DNA of 64,000 nucleotides from Rhodocyclaceae bacterium (GCA_020445745.1 JAGRGB010000029.1:222165-286164); one strand, 5' to 3'; shown: positions 1-10,331, counted from the first letter of the stretch. Made by a program: numbers and translations. The notes: generated by a model not told the origin, from the sequence alone.

Positions 1-138
1 CAGATTGAGCACCACAGCCTGCTGGGTGCGCTTGTCATTTGCGAATGCATCGAAATTCATGCCTTCGACCTAACAAGACGCCAACCCGGCGGCCCTCTGC
101 ATCTGCTCCAGCCACAAGGCCAGGCGCTCGTCGGTCAA
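1..138 (-). pseudogene. hepT: HepT-like HEPN toxin, 5' part, interrupted by an in-frame TAG; runs off the window
   Basis: The frame opens with a TTG (136-138) that overlaps the TGA of the upstream antitoxin gene. It reads TDERLALWLEQMQRAAGLASC, then a TAG at 70-72, then VEGMNFDAFANDKRTQQAVV in the same frame up to the window edge. Both halves match the usual N-terminus of DUF86/HepT ribonucleases, where a tyrosine normally sits between Cys and Val-Glu-Gly-Met, so a TAC to TAG change explains the break. The HEPN active site (RX4-6H) would lie outside the window. Translation could restart at ATG 58-60, giving an N-truncated protein. The TTG start is inferred from the overlap; a sequencing error is also possible. 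Confidence 0.6.
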
Positions 139-425
139 AGTGGTCGCGCCACCGAGACGACCGACTCGCGAATGCGCGCCGGCAAATCGCCCGGTGTAAC
201 CACATCGACCGACACCCCGAGCATTTCCTCCAGCGCGAGCTGCAGGCCGCCGAGATCGAACAGCGTGGTTTCCGGCAGCGGATCGACCAGCAGATCGAGA
301 TCGCTTCCGTCCGAGTCGTCGCCATGCAGCACCGAGCCGAATACGCGCGGATTGCAGACCCGGAATCGCTGCACCGCGTCACGAATCGACTGCTCTCGAT
401 GCAGCAGTGCCGTTGAGGGCTTCAT
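135..425 (-). CDS. mntA: MntA-type minimal nucleotidyltransferase antitoxin
   Basis: This is a 96-residue protein with the pol-beta nucleotidyltransferase signature GSVLHGDDSDGSDLDLLVD (GSxxxG followed by SDxDxxVD) around residues 31-49; the aspartates bind metal. In characterised MntA/HepT pairs the antitoxin AMPylates a tyrosine of the HEPN toxin to neutralise it. Its stop codon overlaps the presumed toxin start, the usual order for the pair. All catalytic residues seem intact, although the neighbouring toxin frame carries a stop codon. Start is the ATG at 423-425. It could alternatively be an orphan MNT protein if the toxin is dead. Confidence 0.85.
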   Translation of the reverse strand: MKPSTALLHREQSIRDAVQRFRVCNPRVFGSVLHGDDSDGSDLDLLVDPLPETTLFDLGGLQLALEEMLGVSVDVVTPGDLPARIRESVVSVARPL

Positions 426-556
426 GTTTCACCTGACAACCGTTTCGTGGTCACCATGGCATTTGACCAAGGCGCAAGTCGGAACGCAATCGACTATTTA
501 GATCACCGTATCTTGGGAGGCAGCTCTACCTGAACGGATCAAAACCTGGGTGCGAC

Positions 557-902
557 ACCTTTCGCGCCGCAATCGATTCCTACTTGGTGGACCGGCTCGA
601 CGCCAAGCTAGCAAAGCTCGCTCCCGACGACCCCAAGCGCGAAGCGCTGGCCGCGCAACACCGACGCGAAACCTGGCTCGAAGATGCTGCCCGCCGTGTC
701 GCGCAGATTCAGGCCGTCACGCACACCCTTGGGCCTGTCCATCCGGACGCGCGCGGTACCAACCTGCTCTGCGCACCGGATTCGCTTTCGTTGCACGCGG
801 AAGCGGGCAGCCACGCGCTGCCTGATGATTTCGCCAGTGACGTCGTCGGCAACGCTGCCGCGCTCCACGTCTACAGGCTGCTCAAGCTCACCGTCGATGG
901 GC
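557..902 (+). pseudogene. csy1: Fragment of type I-F CRISPR Cascade gene csy1 (cas8f)
   Basis: Reading from TFRAAIDSYLVDRLDAKL through LAPDDPKREALAAQHRRETW and VHPDARGTNLL to NAAALHVYRLLKLTVDGR, about 115 residues match the N-terminal quarter of Csy1, the large subunit of the type I-F Csy complex (family length about 430). No ATG precedes the homology in frame. After residue 115 the sequence leaves the family. The full csy1 3' part and csy2, csy3 and cas6f are absent, and a single type I-F repeat follows 45 bp later on the same strand. The simplest reading is one deletion from inside csy1 into the array. A TTG at 584 could open a frame to 1045, but its C-terminal third is junk. Confidence 0.75.
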
Positions 903-947
903 GATTGTCAGAAACCCGCCCGGCCCGGTCGCGTTTCGGGTTTCGCT

Positions 948-975
948 GTTCACTGCCGCGCAGGCAGCTCAGAAA
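948..975 (+). CRISPR. Single type I-F CRISPR repeat remnant (28 nt)
   Basis: The 28 bases beginning gttcactgccgcgcaggcag and ending in ctcagaaa match the type I-F repeat family (GTTCACTGCCG, central inverted repeat CTGCC/GGCAG, terminal AGAAA), in the orientation expected downstream of csy genes. No second copy is found 32 bp later, so this is a lone repeat rather than an array. Confidence 0.75.
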
Positions 976-1453
976 TGCCCGCCCATGGCTGGGCGCTCAC
1001 GTATCGCGATCACTGGGGGTGTTCCCGCAATGGAGAACGGGATGACCGGCGCTACCCACCTTTTCTGGGGGCTGGCGGCGGGCAGCCAAACACCTATCCT
1101 GTCTCTTCGGCAGCCAGCGACTCCGGGTTGGCGTCGCTCGCGAGGCCGCGCGGAGCAGGCCCCTGGCGGGGCAGCGTGCGTATCGGCATGGCGTTTCTCG
1201 ACCCGAAGGGTCGTGCGGCGTCGCGCCCGCTGCCGGTCGTGGCGCAAGGTGGCCCGATGTCGCGTCGATTACTCCTCTCCCTCTCCAGCCGGAGTTTGAC
1301 GGCACCGTCGGGTGCCGTTTTTTTTTGGAACCGGGGACGCGTCGTCCCGAATTGGCGTGAGGCCGATGGGCGGCGACGAATCGTCACGGGAAAGGGGCGC
1401 GACATATGGCCGCCGCCGACGGTGAATACACATCCGCCGCGTGCGATCGACTG
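976..1453. other. Non-coding stretch after the CRISPR remnant
   Basis: I see no supportable gene here. The region holds a possible decayed spacer after the repeat, a weak type I-E-like palindrome near 1018-1047 (not accepted as a repeat), and one clear terminator hairpin at 1299-1326. Open frames through the region have no recognisable domain. Confidence 0.4.
1299..1326 (+). terminator. Rho-independent terminator
   Basis: The stem ACGGCACC / GGTGCCGT with loop GTCG is followed by nine T residues, a canonical intrinsic terminator reading rightwards. No intact gene lies directly upstream, so it probably belonged to the lost CRISPR-cas transcript or another deleted gene. Confidence 0.8.
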
Positions 1454-1888
1454 CTAGCTGCCGCAGTCTCCGTCGCCGGTGCTGCGGCGCGCCGATTTCA
1501 GCCGGCCGCGCCGGGCCTTGGCGTCGAGGCGGCGCTCGACGGCGGCCTTGCCGGGGCGGGTGGGACGGCGTTGCTTCGGGGTGCGGGCGGCGTCCGCGAT
1601 CAGTTCCTGCAGCCGCCGCAGGGCGTCTTCGCGGTTCCGGGCGGCGCTGCGGTAGTCCTGGGCCTTGATGACGATGACGCCGTCCCGGCTGATGCGCTGG
1701 TCGGTCCGTGCCAGCAGCCGCGCACGCAGTTCCTGCGGCAGCGAGGAGGCGCCGATGTCGAAGCGCAGATGCACCGCCGAGGAAACCTTGTTCACGTGCT
1801 GGCCGCCGGCACCCTGGGCGCGGATCGGCACGAACTCGACCTCGGCGGCGGGGATCGGGTAGCGGGGGCGGGGAATGCGGATGGTCAT
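1454..1888 (-). CDS. arfB: Alternative ribosome-rescue factor ArfB (YaeJ)
   Basis: This 144-residue peptidyl-tRNA hydrolase releases stalled ribosomes. It has the release-factor GGQ motif in RAQGAGGQHVNKVSSAVHLR near residues 16-36, and a basic, disordered C-terminal tail (KQRRPTRPGKAAVERRLDAK) that in the family enters the empty mRNA channel. Length matches E. coli ArfB (140). I take the ATG at 1886-1888 (MTIRIPRPR) rather than the upstream ATG that would add 12 residues, because family members begin there. It is transcribed divergently from the DUF3144 gene. Confidence 0.93.
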   Translation of the reverse strand: MTIRIPRPRYPIPAAEVEFVPIRAQGAGGQHVNKVSSAVHLRFDIGASSLPQELRARLLARTDQRISRDGVIVIKAQDYRSAARNREDALRRLQELIADAARTPKQRRPTRPGKAAVERRLDAKARRGRLKSARRSTGDGDCGS

Positions 1889-2007
1889 GGCGGCGGGTCT
1901 CGCGGTTGGCGGATGGTAGCGCACGCCGGTGCCGCCGGGGAGCGCTGCCGGGCTTCGCGGTATGCTTGCGCCACGGTTTTCGCGTCGTCACGACGCCAGG
2001 AGAGATC

Positions 2008-2271
2008 ATGAGCGGATACCAGCCGCTGTTCAGCGCAGCAGACCAGTTCATCGCCCTTGCCAACCAGCTCGCCCAGCAGGATCCGAACGGCACGGTGGGC
2101 GCCGCGCTGCGCTACGCGGCGGCGCGCTACAGCGCCTTCGAGGCGAGCACCGGCAATGCCGACCTGTCGGCGGTGCGCGGGCCGACGGTGGCGGCCATCG
2201 TCGAAGATTTTCGCAAGATGCTCGAGCACAACGTGGACGACTACAGCCGCCGGCTCGCGGCGGGGCGCTAG
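2008..2271 (+). CDS. DUF3144 family protein
   Basis: An 87-residue, mostly helical, soluble protein beginning MSGYQPLFSAADQFIALANQ, typical of the short DUF3144 family of proteobacteria, whose function is unknown. A good ribosome-binding site (AGGAGAG) lies about 8 bp before the ATG. The gene is convergent with the GGDEF-EAL gene, and their stop codons overlap within a CTAG tetranucleotide at 2268-2271. No membrane segment or signal peptide is visible. Confidence 0.85.
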   Translation: MSGYQPLFSAADQFIALANQLAQQDPNGTVGAALRYAAARYSAFEASTGNADLSAVRGPTVAAIVEDFRKMLEHNVDDYSRRLAAGR

Positions 2272-5200
2272 CCGGTCATCAAGGCCATGGCAGCGGGGCC
2301 GAGCTGGTCCGCGGGCAGCGGCCGCGAGAACAGATAGCCCTGCATCAGCCGGCAGCCCCGCCCGCGCAGAAAGTCCCGCTGGGCCACGGTTTCGACGCCC
2401 TCGGCGACGACTTCGACGCCGAGATCGCTGGCCATCGACAGGGTGGCCGACGCAATCGCCGCGTCCTCGGTGTCGCCGGGCAGATCGGAGACGAAGGAGC
2501 GATCGATCTTGAGCGTCTGGATCGGCAGGCGCTTGAGATAGGACAGGCTGGAATAGCCGGTGCCGAAGTCGTCGAGGGCGAGCCGGATGCCGAGCGCGCG
2601 AAGGTGATCGAGCCGATCCAGCAGCTCCGGCGTCGGATCCATCAGCGCGCTCTCGGTGATCTCGAATTCGATTTCGCCCGGTGCGACGCCGGTGGCGGCG
2701 ATCGCCTGCTCGACCCGGGACACGAAGTCGTCGCGCCGGAACTGGATCGCCGAGATGTTGATCGCCATGGCGCAGTCGTGACCGTCGGCGCGCAGTCGCA
2801 CGTGCTCGCGGAAGGCGGTGGTCATGACCCAGTCGCCGATCGGAACGATCAGTCCGGACGCTTCGGCCACCGGCACGAAGCGGTCCGGCGATACCAGGCC
2901 GAGCTCCGGATGCTGCCAGCGCAGCAGCGCCTCGTAGCCGACGATGCACTGCCGGACGACGTCCACCTGGGGCTGGTAGATCAGGTAGAACTGGTCCTCG
3001 TGGAGCGCATGGCGCAGTGCGTTGTCGAGGCGCAGGTGTTCCAGGGCGCGCTCGTTCATCTCCGGCACGAAGTGCTTCAGGGCGTTCCGGCCGGCGCCCT
3101 TGGCACCGTACATGGCCACGTCGGCGTTGCGCAGCAGGGTGTCCACATCGACGCCGTCGTCGGGGAATCTGGCGATGCCGATGCTCATCGACAGCGGCAG
3201 CGAATGGGTGCCGACGACGATCGGATGCTCGCGCAGCGCCAGCAGCTTGGCGGCCACCGCCGCGGCGTCCTCGGGGCCGCCCAGGCGGGGCAGCAACGCG
3301 ACGAACTCGTCGCCGCCGAGACGGGCCAGCAGGTCTTCTTCCCGCAGCGCCGAAGCCAGGCGTTCGGCGACCACCGACAGCATGCGGTCACCGGTCTGGT
3401 GACCGAGCGAATCGTTGACGTTCTTGAAGTTGTCGAGGTCGATGAACAGCACCGCGAGGTGATCGCCGTGGTGTCGCGCCGCGGCCAGCGCCCGTTGGGC
3501 GTGGTTGATGAAGTAGCTCCGGTTGGGCAGGCCGGTCAGGGTGTCGAAGTCGGCCAGCCTGCGGATGCGGGCCTCGGCATCGCGGGCGGCGGTGACGTCC
3601 TGCACAGTGCCGCGCAGCTGAACCCGGCCGTGGTCGTCACGGTGGGCTTCGACCACCAGGTGGGCGACGCGCCGGGCGCCGCCGTTGTCCAGCAGCGCGC
3701 AGTCGAGCATGCTGCGGCTTTCGGTGCGTCCCGGGGTCAGGGCGCGCGCCTCGTCGATCGCGTCGCGCAGCCGCGTCCGGTAGGCCGGGTCGAACGCCTC
3801 CAGCCAGGTTTCGAGGTCGAAATGCTGGCGCTCGTCGAGGCCGAGCAGCTTCCGGCATTGGGGAGAGCAGGAGACTTCGTCGCGGGCCTCGGCGATCTGC
3901 CAGCTGCCCAGACCGGCGATGCGCTGGGCGTCGGTCAATGCCTGCTGGTGCTCCATCAGCGTGCGCGAGGTCGCCGCCAGTTCTTCGGTGCGCTGCTCGA
4001 CCAGTTCCTCGATGCGCCGAGTGTGGCCGGTCATCAGCAGCAGGAAGCCGGTGAGCAGTGCCAGCGCGGCCAGGCCGAGCAACATCGTGGCGCGGCCGCC
4101 GGCAGACATCGCGCTGGCGACGTGCATCGGGTGTACCAGCAGTTGCCAGTTTCGTCCCGCGAAGGCGATCGGCTTGCGGAAGCTCGGCCCGGAGCGCGCC
4201 ACCCGGCTTTCGCAACCGCTGTCGCCGGCCACTCGCGTCGGTCCTGCGGTGCCGACGTCGATCAGGCACAACCGATAGGCTTCGCCAGTCTGGCCATACA
4301 GGGCGGCCTCGAGCAGATCGCCCATGCGCAGGGCCGACGAAACCAGGCCGATCGTGCGCAGTCTGCCGTCGATCGCCTTCTTCACGCGCAGGTAGAGCAC
4401 CACGCCGACCTGGTCGGCGACTTCCTGCGTCAGCCGGAACGGCTCGCTGGCCCGCACTTCGCCAAGCGCCAGGGTGTCGCGGATGGCGCCGGCGGTGCTG
4501 GCCACCGACAGCGGGTCGAGCCCGAACACGGCGGCATTGGGCGCGAACGGTTCGAGGTAGGTGATCGGCAGATAGAAGCCGCCGTGGCTGGCGGTGGCGC
4601 GCCGCAGCCGGCCTGCGGCGTCGCGATCCAGGATCTCGTAGTCGGGGAAGCCTTCGGCCCGGACTTCGGCGACGAAGGCCTCGCGCTCAGCCTCGGCGAC
4701 CAGCGGATTCCAGGTGAAGTTGAGCATGCCGGGGTAGCTGTCGAACCACGGCAGCACGAATTCGCGCCATTCCCGGCGGTCGACGAAGCGCGAGGCCAGG
4801 ATCATGCGCCGGGCGTTGTGCAGCATCTCGGACTGGCTCGCCAGGCGCTGCTCGAGCTGACGTGAGAGGATTCCGGCACCGCGGGCGAACTCGGCATCGA
4901 CCCGGCGGCGCTCGCCGTCGCCGAGCTGGTGCAGGATCGCCGCCAGCAGGCAGGTGGCCACTACCATCGGCAGGGCCAGGCTGAGGCGGCGTGGACGCCA
5001 GTCGCCGCGCGGCGCGCCGAATACGCTCAGGGCGAGCGGGGTGGCGACGATGACGCCGAGCATGTCGCCGAACCACCACACGAACCACTGTTCCAGCAGA
5101 CGTTCCGCTGCCATCTGTCCGACCAGGGTATGGAGCGGTGCCGCCAGCGACGCGTCGATCAGGGTGCTGAGAGGCGCGACGCCGACCACGAAGCGGAGGA

Positions 5201-5558
5201 TGTCGGGCGGGGCGTCGAGGGCGGTCGGATAGCCGATCCAGCGGCGCATCAGGACGCCGCCGATGACCGCCTGCAGCACGGCCAGCAGCGGGACCGTCAC
5301 CAGGATCAGCGGATGAGTCCCGGACGCGTTGCCCGCCAGCCATGTCACCACCAGCGAACCGACAAAGATGCCGGGCAGCATGCGCTTGCCGCCCACCAGT
5401 ACCGCCGCCAGCGCCAGGCCGGCCGACGGAAAGATCGGCAGCGCGTGGCCCGGGCTCAGGGCCAGCGCAATCGCCGCCCAGCCGATGACGGCGTAGACGG
5501 CAGCCAGGGCGAGATTGAGAAGCAGGGTTTTAGGATCGAGCAAGTCTACGGCCGCCAA
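2268..5558 (-). CDS. MASE1-CHASE-PAS-GGDEF-EAL cyclic-di-GMP signalling protein
   Basis: A 1096-residue membrane protein for turnover of cyclic di-GMP. In order it has a MASE1-like block of hydrophobic helices (about 10-215), a periplasmic CHASE-like sensor (about 225-450), a last membrane segment (about 490-515), a coiled linker, a PAS-like domain (about 545-650), GGDEF (motif GGDEF near 749, preceded by DTLTGLPNR) and EAL (YEALLRW near 876, with DDFGTGYSSLSYL later). Both catalytic motifs are intact, so either or both activities are possible. The only plausible start is a TTG at 5556-5558, since the first in-frame ATG is inside the membrane block. Ligand unknown. Confidence 0.9.
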   Translation of the reverse strand: MAAVDLLDPKTLLLNLALAAVYAVIGWAAIALALSPGHALPIFPSAGLALAAVLVGGKRMLPGIFVGSLVVTWLAGNASGTHPLILVTVPLLAVLQAVIGGVLMRRWIGYPTALDAPPDILRFVVGVAPLSTLIDASLAAPLHTLVGQMAAERLLEQWFVWWFGDMLGVIVATPLALSVFGAPRGDWRPRRLSLALPMVVATCLLAAILHQLGDGERRRVDAEFARGAGILSRQLEQRLASQSEMLHNARRMILASRFVDRREWREFVLPWFDSYPGMLNFTWNPLVAEAEREAFVAEVRAEGFPDYEILDRDAAGRLRRATASHGGFYLPITYLEPFAPNAAVFGLDPLSVASTAGAIRDTLALGEVRASEPFRLTQEVADQVGVVLYLRVKKAIDGRLRTIGLVSSALRMGDLLEAALYGQTGEAYRLCLIDVGTAGPTRVAGDSGCESRVARSGPSFRKPIAFAGRNWQLLVHPMHVASAMSAGGRATMLLGLAALALLTGFLLLMTGHTRRIEELVEQRTEELAATSRTLMEHQQALTDAQRIAGLGSWQIAEARDEVSCSPQCRKLLGLDERQHFDLETWLEAFDPAYRTRLRDAIDEARALTPGRTESRSMLDCALLDNGGARRVAHLVVEAHRDDHGRVQLRGTVQDVTAARDAEARIRRLADFDTLTGLPNRSYFINHAQRALAAARHHGDHLAVLFIDLDNFKNVNDSLGHQTGDRMLSVVAERLASALREEDLLARLGGDEFVALLPRLGGPEDAAAVAAKLLALREHPIVVGTHSLPLSMSIGIARFPDDGVDVDTLLRNADVAMYGAKGAGRNALKHFVPEMNERALEHLRLDNALRHALHEDQFYLIYQPQVDVVRQCIVGYEALLRWQHPELGLVSPDRFVPVAEASGLIVPIGDWVMTTAFREHVRLRADGHDCAMAINISAIQFRRDDFVSRVEQAIAATGVAPGEIEFEITESALMDPTPELLDRLDHLRALGIRLALDDFGTGYSSLSYLKRLPIQTLKIDRSFVSDLPGDTEDAAIASATLSMASDLGVEVVAEGVETVAQRDFLRGRGCRLMQGYLFSRPLPADQLGPAAMALMTG

Positions 5559-5636
5559 TCCAGGGTCGACCCCTGCATTAGCGGCCGATCGGGGGTCGGA
5601 CTTGATGCCCGACAGGCCCGGATTGGCGCGCGGGAC

Positions 5637-7262
5637 TCAGGCGGCTCGCGCCCGGCGGTCCTGGCGGATCAGCTCGGCGCCGCGGCTGGCGATCATGACG
5701 GTCGGCGAACTGGTGTTGCCCGAGGTGATGGTCGGCATGACCGAAGCATCGACGACGCGCAGACCGCCCACCCCGAGCACCCGGAGCCGGCTGTCGGTAA
5801 CCGCCGTCGGGTCGTCGCCGCGGCCCATCCTGCAGGTGCCGACCGGATGGAATATGGTCGTGCCGATGTTGCCGGCGGCGATCGCGAGGTCCTCGTCGGT
5901 CTCGAAGCCCGGGCCGGGCAGGTGCTCGACCGGCGCGAACGGTGCCAGCGCCGGCTGGGCGGCGATGCGGCGGGTCAGGCGGATGGCCTTGGCGGCCTTG
6001 GCACGATCTTCCGGATGGCTGAGGTACATCGGCGCGATGCGCGGCGCGCTGGCCGGATCCCGGTCGCGGATCACGACGTGCCCGCGGGACCTGGGCCGCA
6101 GGTCGCAGACGCTGGCGGTGAAGGCCGGGAACTCGTGCACCGGATCGCCGAACTTGTCGAGCGACAGGGGCTGCACGTGGTATTCCAGGTCCGGGCTCGC
6201 CACCGAGGGGTCCGAATGGGCGAACAGGCCGAGCTGGCTCGGCGCCATCGTCAGCGGACCGCGGCGGAACAGCGCGTATTCCAGGGCCATCATCGCTTTT
6301 CCCCACAGGCTGTTGGCCTGCTGGTTGAGGGTCTTGATGCCGCTCACCTTGAAGATGCTGCGCAGCTGCAGGTGGTCCTGCAGGTTGTTGCCGACGCCTT
6401 TCGATTCGTGGGCGAGCGGGATGCCCAGGGCCTGCAGCGTGGCGCCGTCACCGATGCCGGAGCGCTGCAGGATCGCCGGCGAGCCCAGCGAGCCGGCCGC
6501 CAGCACGGTCTCGATGCGGGCGCGGGCGAGGCATTGCTGGTTGCCCTGGCGGAACACGATGCCCTTCGCCTGACGGCCGTCCATCAGCAGACGGTCGGAC
6601 AGGGCGCCGGTGACGATGGTCAGGTTGGGCCGCCGGCGCACCGGGTCGAGGAAGCCCCGTGCCGCGCTCCAGCGCGTGCCGCGGCGCTGGTTCACCTCGA
6701 ACTGGCTGACGCCGAGGTTGTTGCCGCGGTTGAAGTCTTCGGTCATCGGGATGCCGGCCTCGGCGGTGGCCTCGGCGAAGCGGTCGAGGATGTCCCAGCG
6801 CAGGCGCTGCTGTTCGACGCGCCATTCGCCGCCGCTGCCGTGATGCTCGCCACCGCCGCGCCAGCTGTCCTCGACGCCCTTGAACAGCGGCAGCACGGAA
6901 TCCCAGCCCCAGCCGGCGTCGCCGGTCAGTTCCGCCCATTCGTCGTAGTCGCGGGCCTGGCCGCGCAGGTAGAGCATCGCGTTGATCAGCGTCGAGCCGC
7001 CCAGGCCCTTGCCGCGGGCGTAGATGATGCTGCGACCGTTCAGCCCGGGCTCGGGCTCGGTCTTGTAGCACCAGTCGGTGCGCGGGTTGTTGATGCAGTA
7101 GAGGTAGCCGACCGGGATCTTGGTCCAGATCCATTTCTCGTCGTTGCCGGCCTCGAGCAGCAGTACGCTGACCTCCGGGTCGGCCGACAGGCGATTGGCC
7201 AGCACGCAGCCGGCGGCGCCGCCGCCGACCACGACATAGTCGAATTCACCGATGTCTTTCAT
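5637..7262 (-). CDS. GMC-family FAD oxidoreductase (choline/alcohol dehydrogenase-like)
   Basis: A 541-residue flavoprotein. The N-terminal FDYVVVGGGAAGCVLANRL is the ADP-binding fold for FAD, followed by the GMC signature with GKGLGGSTLINAMLYLRG (about 83-100). Near the C-terminus HPVGTCRMG (about 464) carries the active-site His and SGNTSSPT (about 515) the partner Asn. Members oxidise alcohols such as choline, polyethylene glycol or long-chain alcohols; substrate cannot be read here. The gene lies downstream of mmsA on the same strand with a 152-bp gap, so co-transcription is possible. Start is ATG 7260-7262; the frame stays open upstream but without homology. Confidence 0.88.
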   Translation of the reverse strand: MKDIGEFDYVVVGGGAAGCVLANRLSADPEVSVLLLEAGNDEKWIWTKIPVGYLYCINNPRTDWCYKTEPEPGLNGRSIIYARGKGLGGSTLINAMLYLRGQARDYDEWAELTGDAGWGWDSVLPLFKGVEDSWRGGGEHHGSGGEWRVEQQRLRWDILDRFAEATAEAGIPMTEDFNRGNNLGVSQFEVNQRRGTRWSAARGFLDPVRRRPNLTIVTGALSDRLLMDGRQAKGIVFRQGNQQCLARARIETVLAAGSLGSPAILQRSGIGDGATLQALGIPLAHESKGVGNNLQDHLQLRSIFKVSGIKTLNQQANSLWGKAMMALEYALFRRGPLTMAPSQLGLFAHSDPSVASPDLEYHVQPLSLDKFGDPVHEFPAFTASVCDLRPRSRGHVVIRDRDPASAPRIAPMYLSHPEDRAKAAKAIRLTRRIAAQPALAPFAPVEHLPGPGFETDEDLAIAAGNIGTTIFHPVGTCRMGRGDDPTAVTDSRLRVLGVGGLRVVDASVMPTITSGNTSSPTVMIASRGAELIRQDRRARAA

Positions 7263-7414
7263 GAGCTTTGCCTGTTCTGTCTGAGTGGGGCCCGCAGGTC
7301 CGCTGTGGGACCGGCGCAGGAACCCCGTCGGGCCGGCGTCGGCCGGCCCGAGCCGTTCGATTGCTTCAGGGGGACGGGCCGAGACCCGCCCTGCGGTCTT
7401 CGCTTGGCCGGGAC

Positions 7415-8926
<1,512 letters not shown>

Positions 8927-9017
8927 GTCTCGTTCCTCGCCGTGTCGTCGTCGTTCCGATGATTTGCATTGAAAACCATCCGATGACCGGGGTCCAATGA
9001 GTTATTCTTGATTGCGT

Positions 9018-9034
9018 TATTAGAATTACTAATA
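9018..9034. promoter_or_regulatory. Candidate LysR operator overlapping the lysR leader
   Basis: TATTAG-AATTA-CTAATA is a perfect 6-bp inverted repeat of the T-N11-A form bound by LysR-type regulators, in an AT-rich patch within GC-rich DNA. It ends 4 bp before the lysR ATG, so bound protein would block its own expression. Confidence 0.55.
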
Positions 9035-9038
9035 TCTT

Positions 9039-9944
9039 ATGGACTATTCTGGCGTGCGCGCCTTCGTCACGGTGGCGCGCGAGGGCAACATCACGCGTGC
9101 CGCCGAGCGCCTGTTCGTGACCCAGCCGGCCCTGAGCCTGCAACTGAAGAAGCTGCAGGAGGTGCTCGGCGTGCGGCTGTTCGAGCGCATGCCGCGCGGC
9201 ATGCGCTTGACGGAGGCCGGCCACAAGCTGCTGCCGGCGGCCGAACGGGCGTTGACCGCGGCCGCCGAATTCCGTGCCGCGGCCACCGGGCTCGAAGGTT
9301 CGGTCACCGGCCGCCTGCGCCTCGGCACCATCGTCGATCCCGAGTTCCTGCGCATGGGCCCCTTCCTGCGCCTGCTGGTGGAGCGCCATCCGGGGCTGTC
9401 GTTCGAGTTGCAGCACGGCATGTCCGGTGCGGTAGCCCGTGAACTGGAGGCCGGCAATCTCGATGTCGCCTACGGGCTCGGTGCGCCGGGCATGGAAGAA
9501 CAGCGGCGCCGCTTCCACGTGGTATCGCTGACCGAGTTCGTCTATCGCGTGGTCGCGCCGCCGGGATGGGCGGCCCAGGTGCGCGGGCGTGGCTGGCGGG
9601 ATCTGGCGCGGCTGCCGTGGATCGGCACGCCGCCGGAGTCGGTGCACTCGCGTCTGCTGGGACGCATCTTCGCAGCCGAGGGCGTCGAGCAGCGGGTGGT
9701 CGCGCGGGTGGACCTGGAGCCGTCGATGATGGATCTCGTCCGTTCCGGCGTGGCGCTGGCCCTGGCGCGGGATTCGCTCGCGCTGCGCGCGGCCCATGCC
9801 GAGGGGGTGGCGATCGCCGACGCCGTGTCGGTGCCGGCCGAGCTGGGCCTGATGTGCCGGCCGGAGCGCCGCGAGGAGGCGCCGGTCGCCGCCGCGATGG
9901 CGATCGTCACCGAGATCTGGCGTGGCGGCGACGGCCTCGACTGA
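9039..9944 (+). CDS. LysR-family transcriptional regulator
   Basis: A 301-residue regulator. The N-terminal helix-turn-helix is in MDYSGVRAFVTVAREGNITR through AERLFVTQPALSLQLKKLQE (about 1-60), and the rest is a periplasmic-binding-protein-like effector domain. It is divergent from mmsA with only 112 bp between, so it probably controls mmsA and itself. No Shine-Dalgarno sequence precedes the ATG; the leader is an AT-rich palindrome, so translation may be leaderless or weak. The effector is unknown; a semialdehyde-pathway intermediate is a guess from context. Confidence 0.92.
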   Translation: MDYSGVRAFVTVAREGNITRAAERLFVTQPALSLQLKKLQEVLGVRLFERMPRGMRLTEAGHKLLPAAERALTAAAEFRAAATGLEGSVTGRLRLGTIVDPEFLRMGPFLRLLVERHPGLSFELQHGMSGAVARELEAGNLDVAYGLGAPGMEEQRRRFHVVSLTEFVYRVVAPPGWAAQVRGRGWRDLARLPWIGTPPESVHSRLLGRIFAAEGVEQRVVARVDLEPSMMDLVRSGVALALARDSLALRAAHAEGVAIADAVSVPAELGLMCRPERREEAPVAAAMAIVTEIWRGGDGLD

Positions 9945-9974
9945 GCGAGGCCGCCGTCGTCGCTCGGCGGATGC

Positions 9975-10331
9975 TCAGCGGCCGTGGATGCGCAGCTCGC
10001 CCTTTTCGCTGCGGCTGGCGTTGACCAGGACCTCGCTGATCTGCAGCTCGGGCTGCAGGTCGGTGTAGTTCGGGATGTCGCCGAGGATGTCGCTGGCGAC
10101 CGGCCCGAAGGCCTGGTTGAAGGCGTCGACCGACTCGAAGTAGAGGTGCGCGATGGCGATGTAGGGGGCGGCTGCGTCCGGGCTGCCGCCGGCAATGCCC
10201 TTGTCGGCCGCGATGCCCTCGCAGGCGCCGCCGAGCTTGTCGCGAACCAGCGGCAGGTGGGTGGCGGTGTAGTAGTCGAAATCGAACCGTGCGCCGGGCT
10301 TGTTCGGGTAGAACACGCTGACCTTGATCAT
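9975..10331 (-). CDS. EthD-family protein
   Basis: A 118-residue dimeric alpha/beta-barrel type protein starting MIKVSVFYPNKPGARFDFDY, with the family pattern YPN..GARFD..YY...H.PLV near the N-terminus. The family is named for a gene needed for ethyl-tert-butyl-ether degradation; most members have no known reaction. A Shine-Dalgarno (GGAGACGAG) precedes ATG 10329-10331. It is convergent with lysR (30 bp apart) and stands alone. No catalytic residue can be assigned. Confidence 0.8.
   Translation of the reverse strand: MIKVSVFYPNKPGARFDFDYYTATHLPLVRDKLGGACEGIAADKGIAGGSPDAAAPYIAIAHLYFESVDAFNQAFGPVASDILGDIPNYTDLQPELQISEVLVNASRSEKGELRIHGR

Noticed and set aside
1018-1047. A palindromic stretch beginning GTGTTCCC and ending GGGATGACCG, like a type I-E CRISPR repeat
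   Set aside because: Several mismatches in the stem, only one copy, and no cas genes of type I-E nearby; likely chance similarity.
1929-4865. Very long open frame opposite the GGDEF-EAL gene, and similar long antisense frames opposite the NRPS, mmsA and N-ATPase genes
   Set aside because: Typical of high-GC DNA; composition is Arg/Gly/Ala-rich and the opposite strand has clear protein domains.
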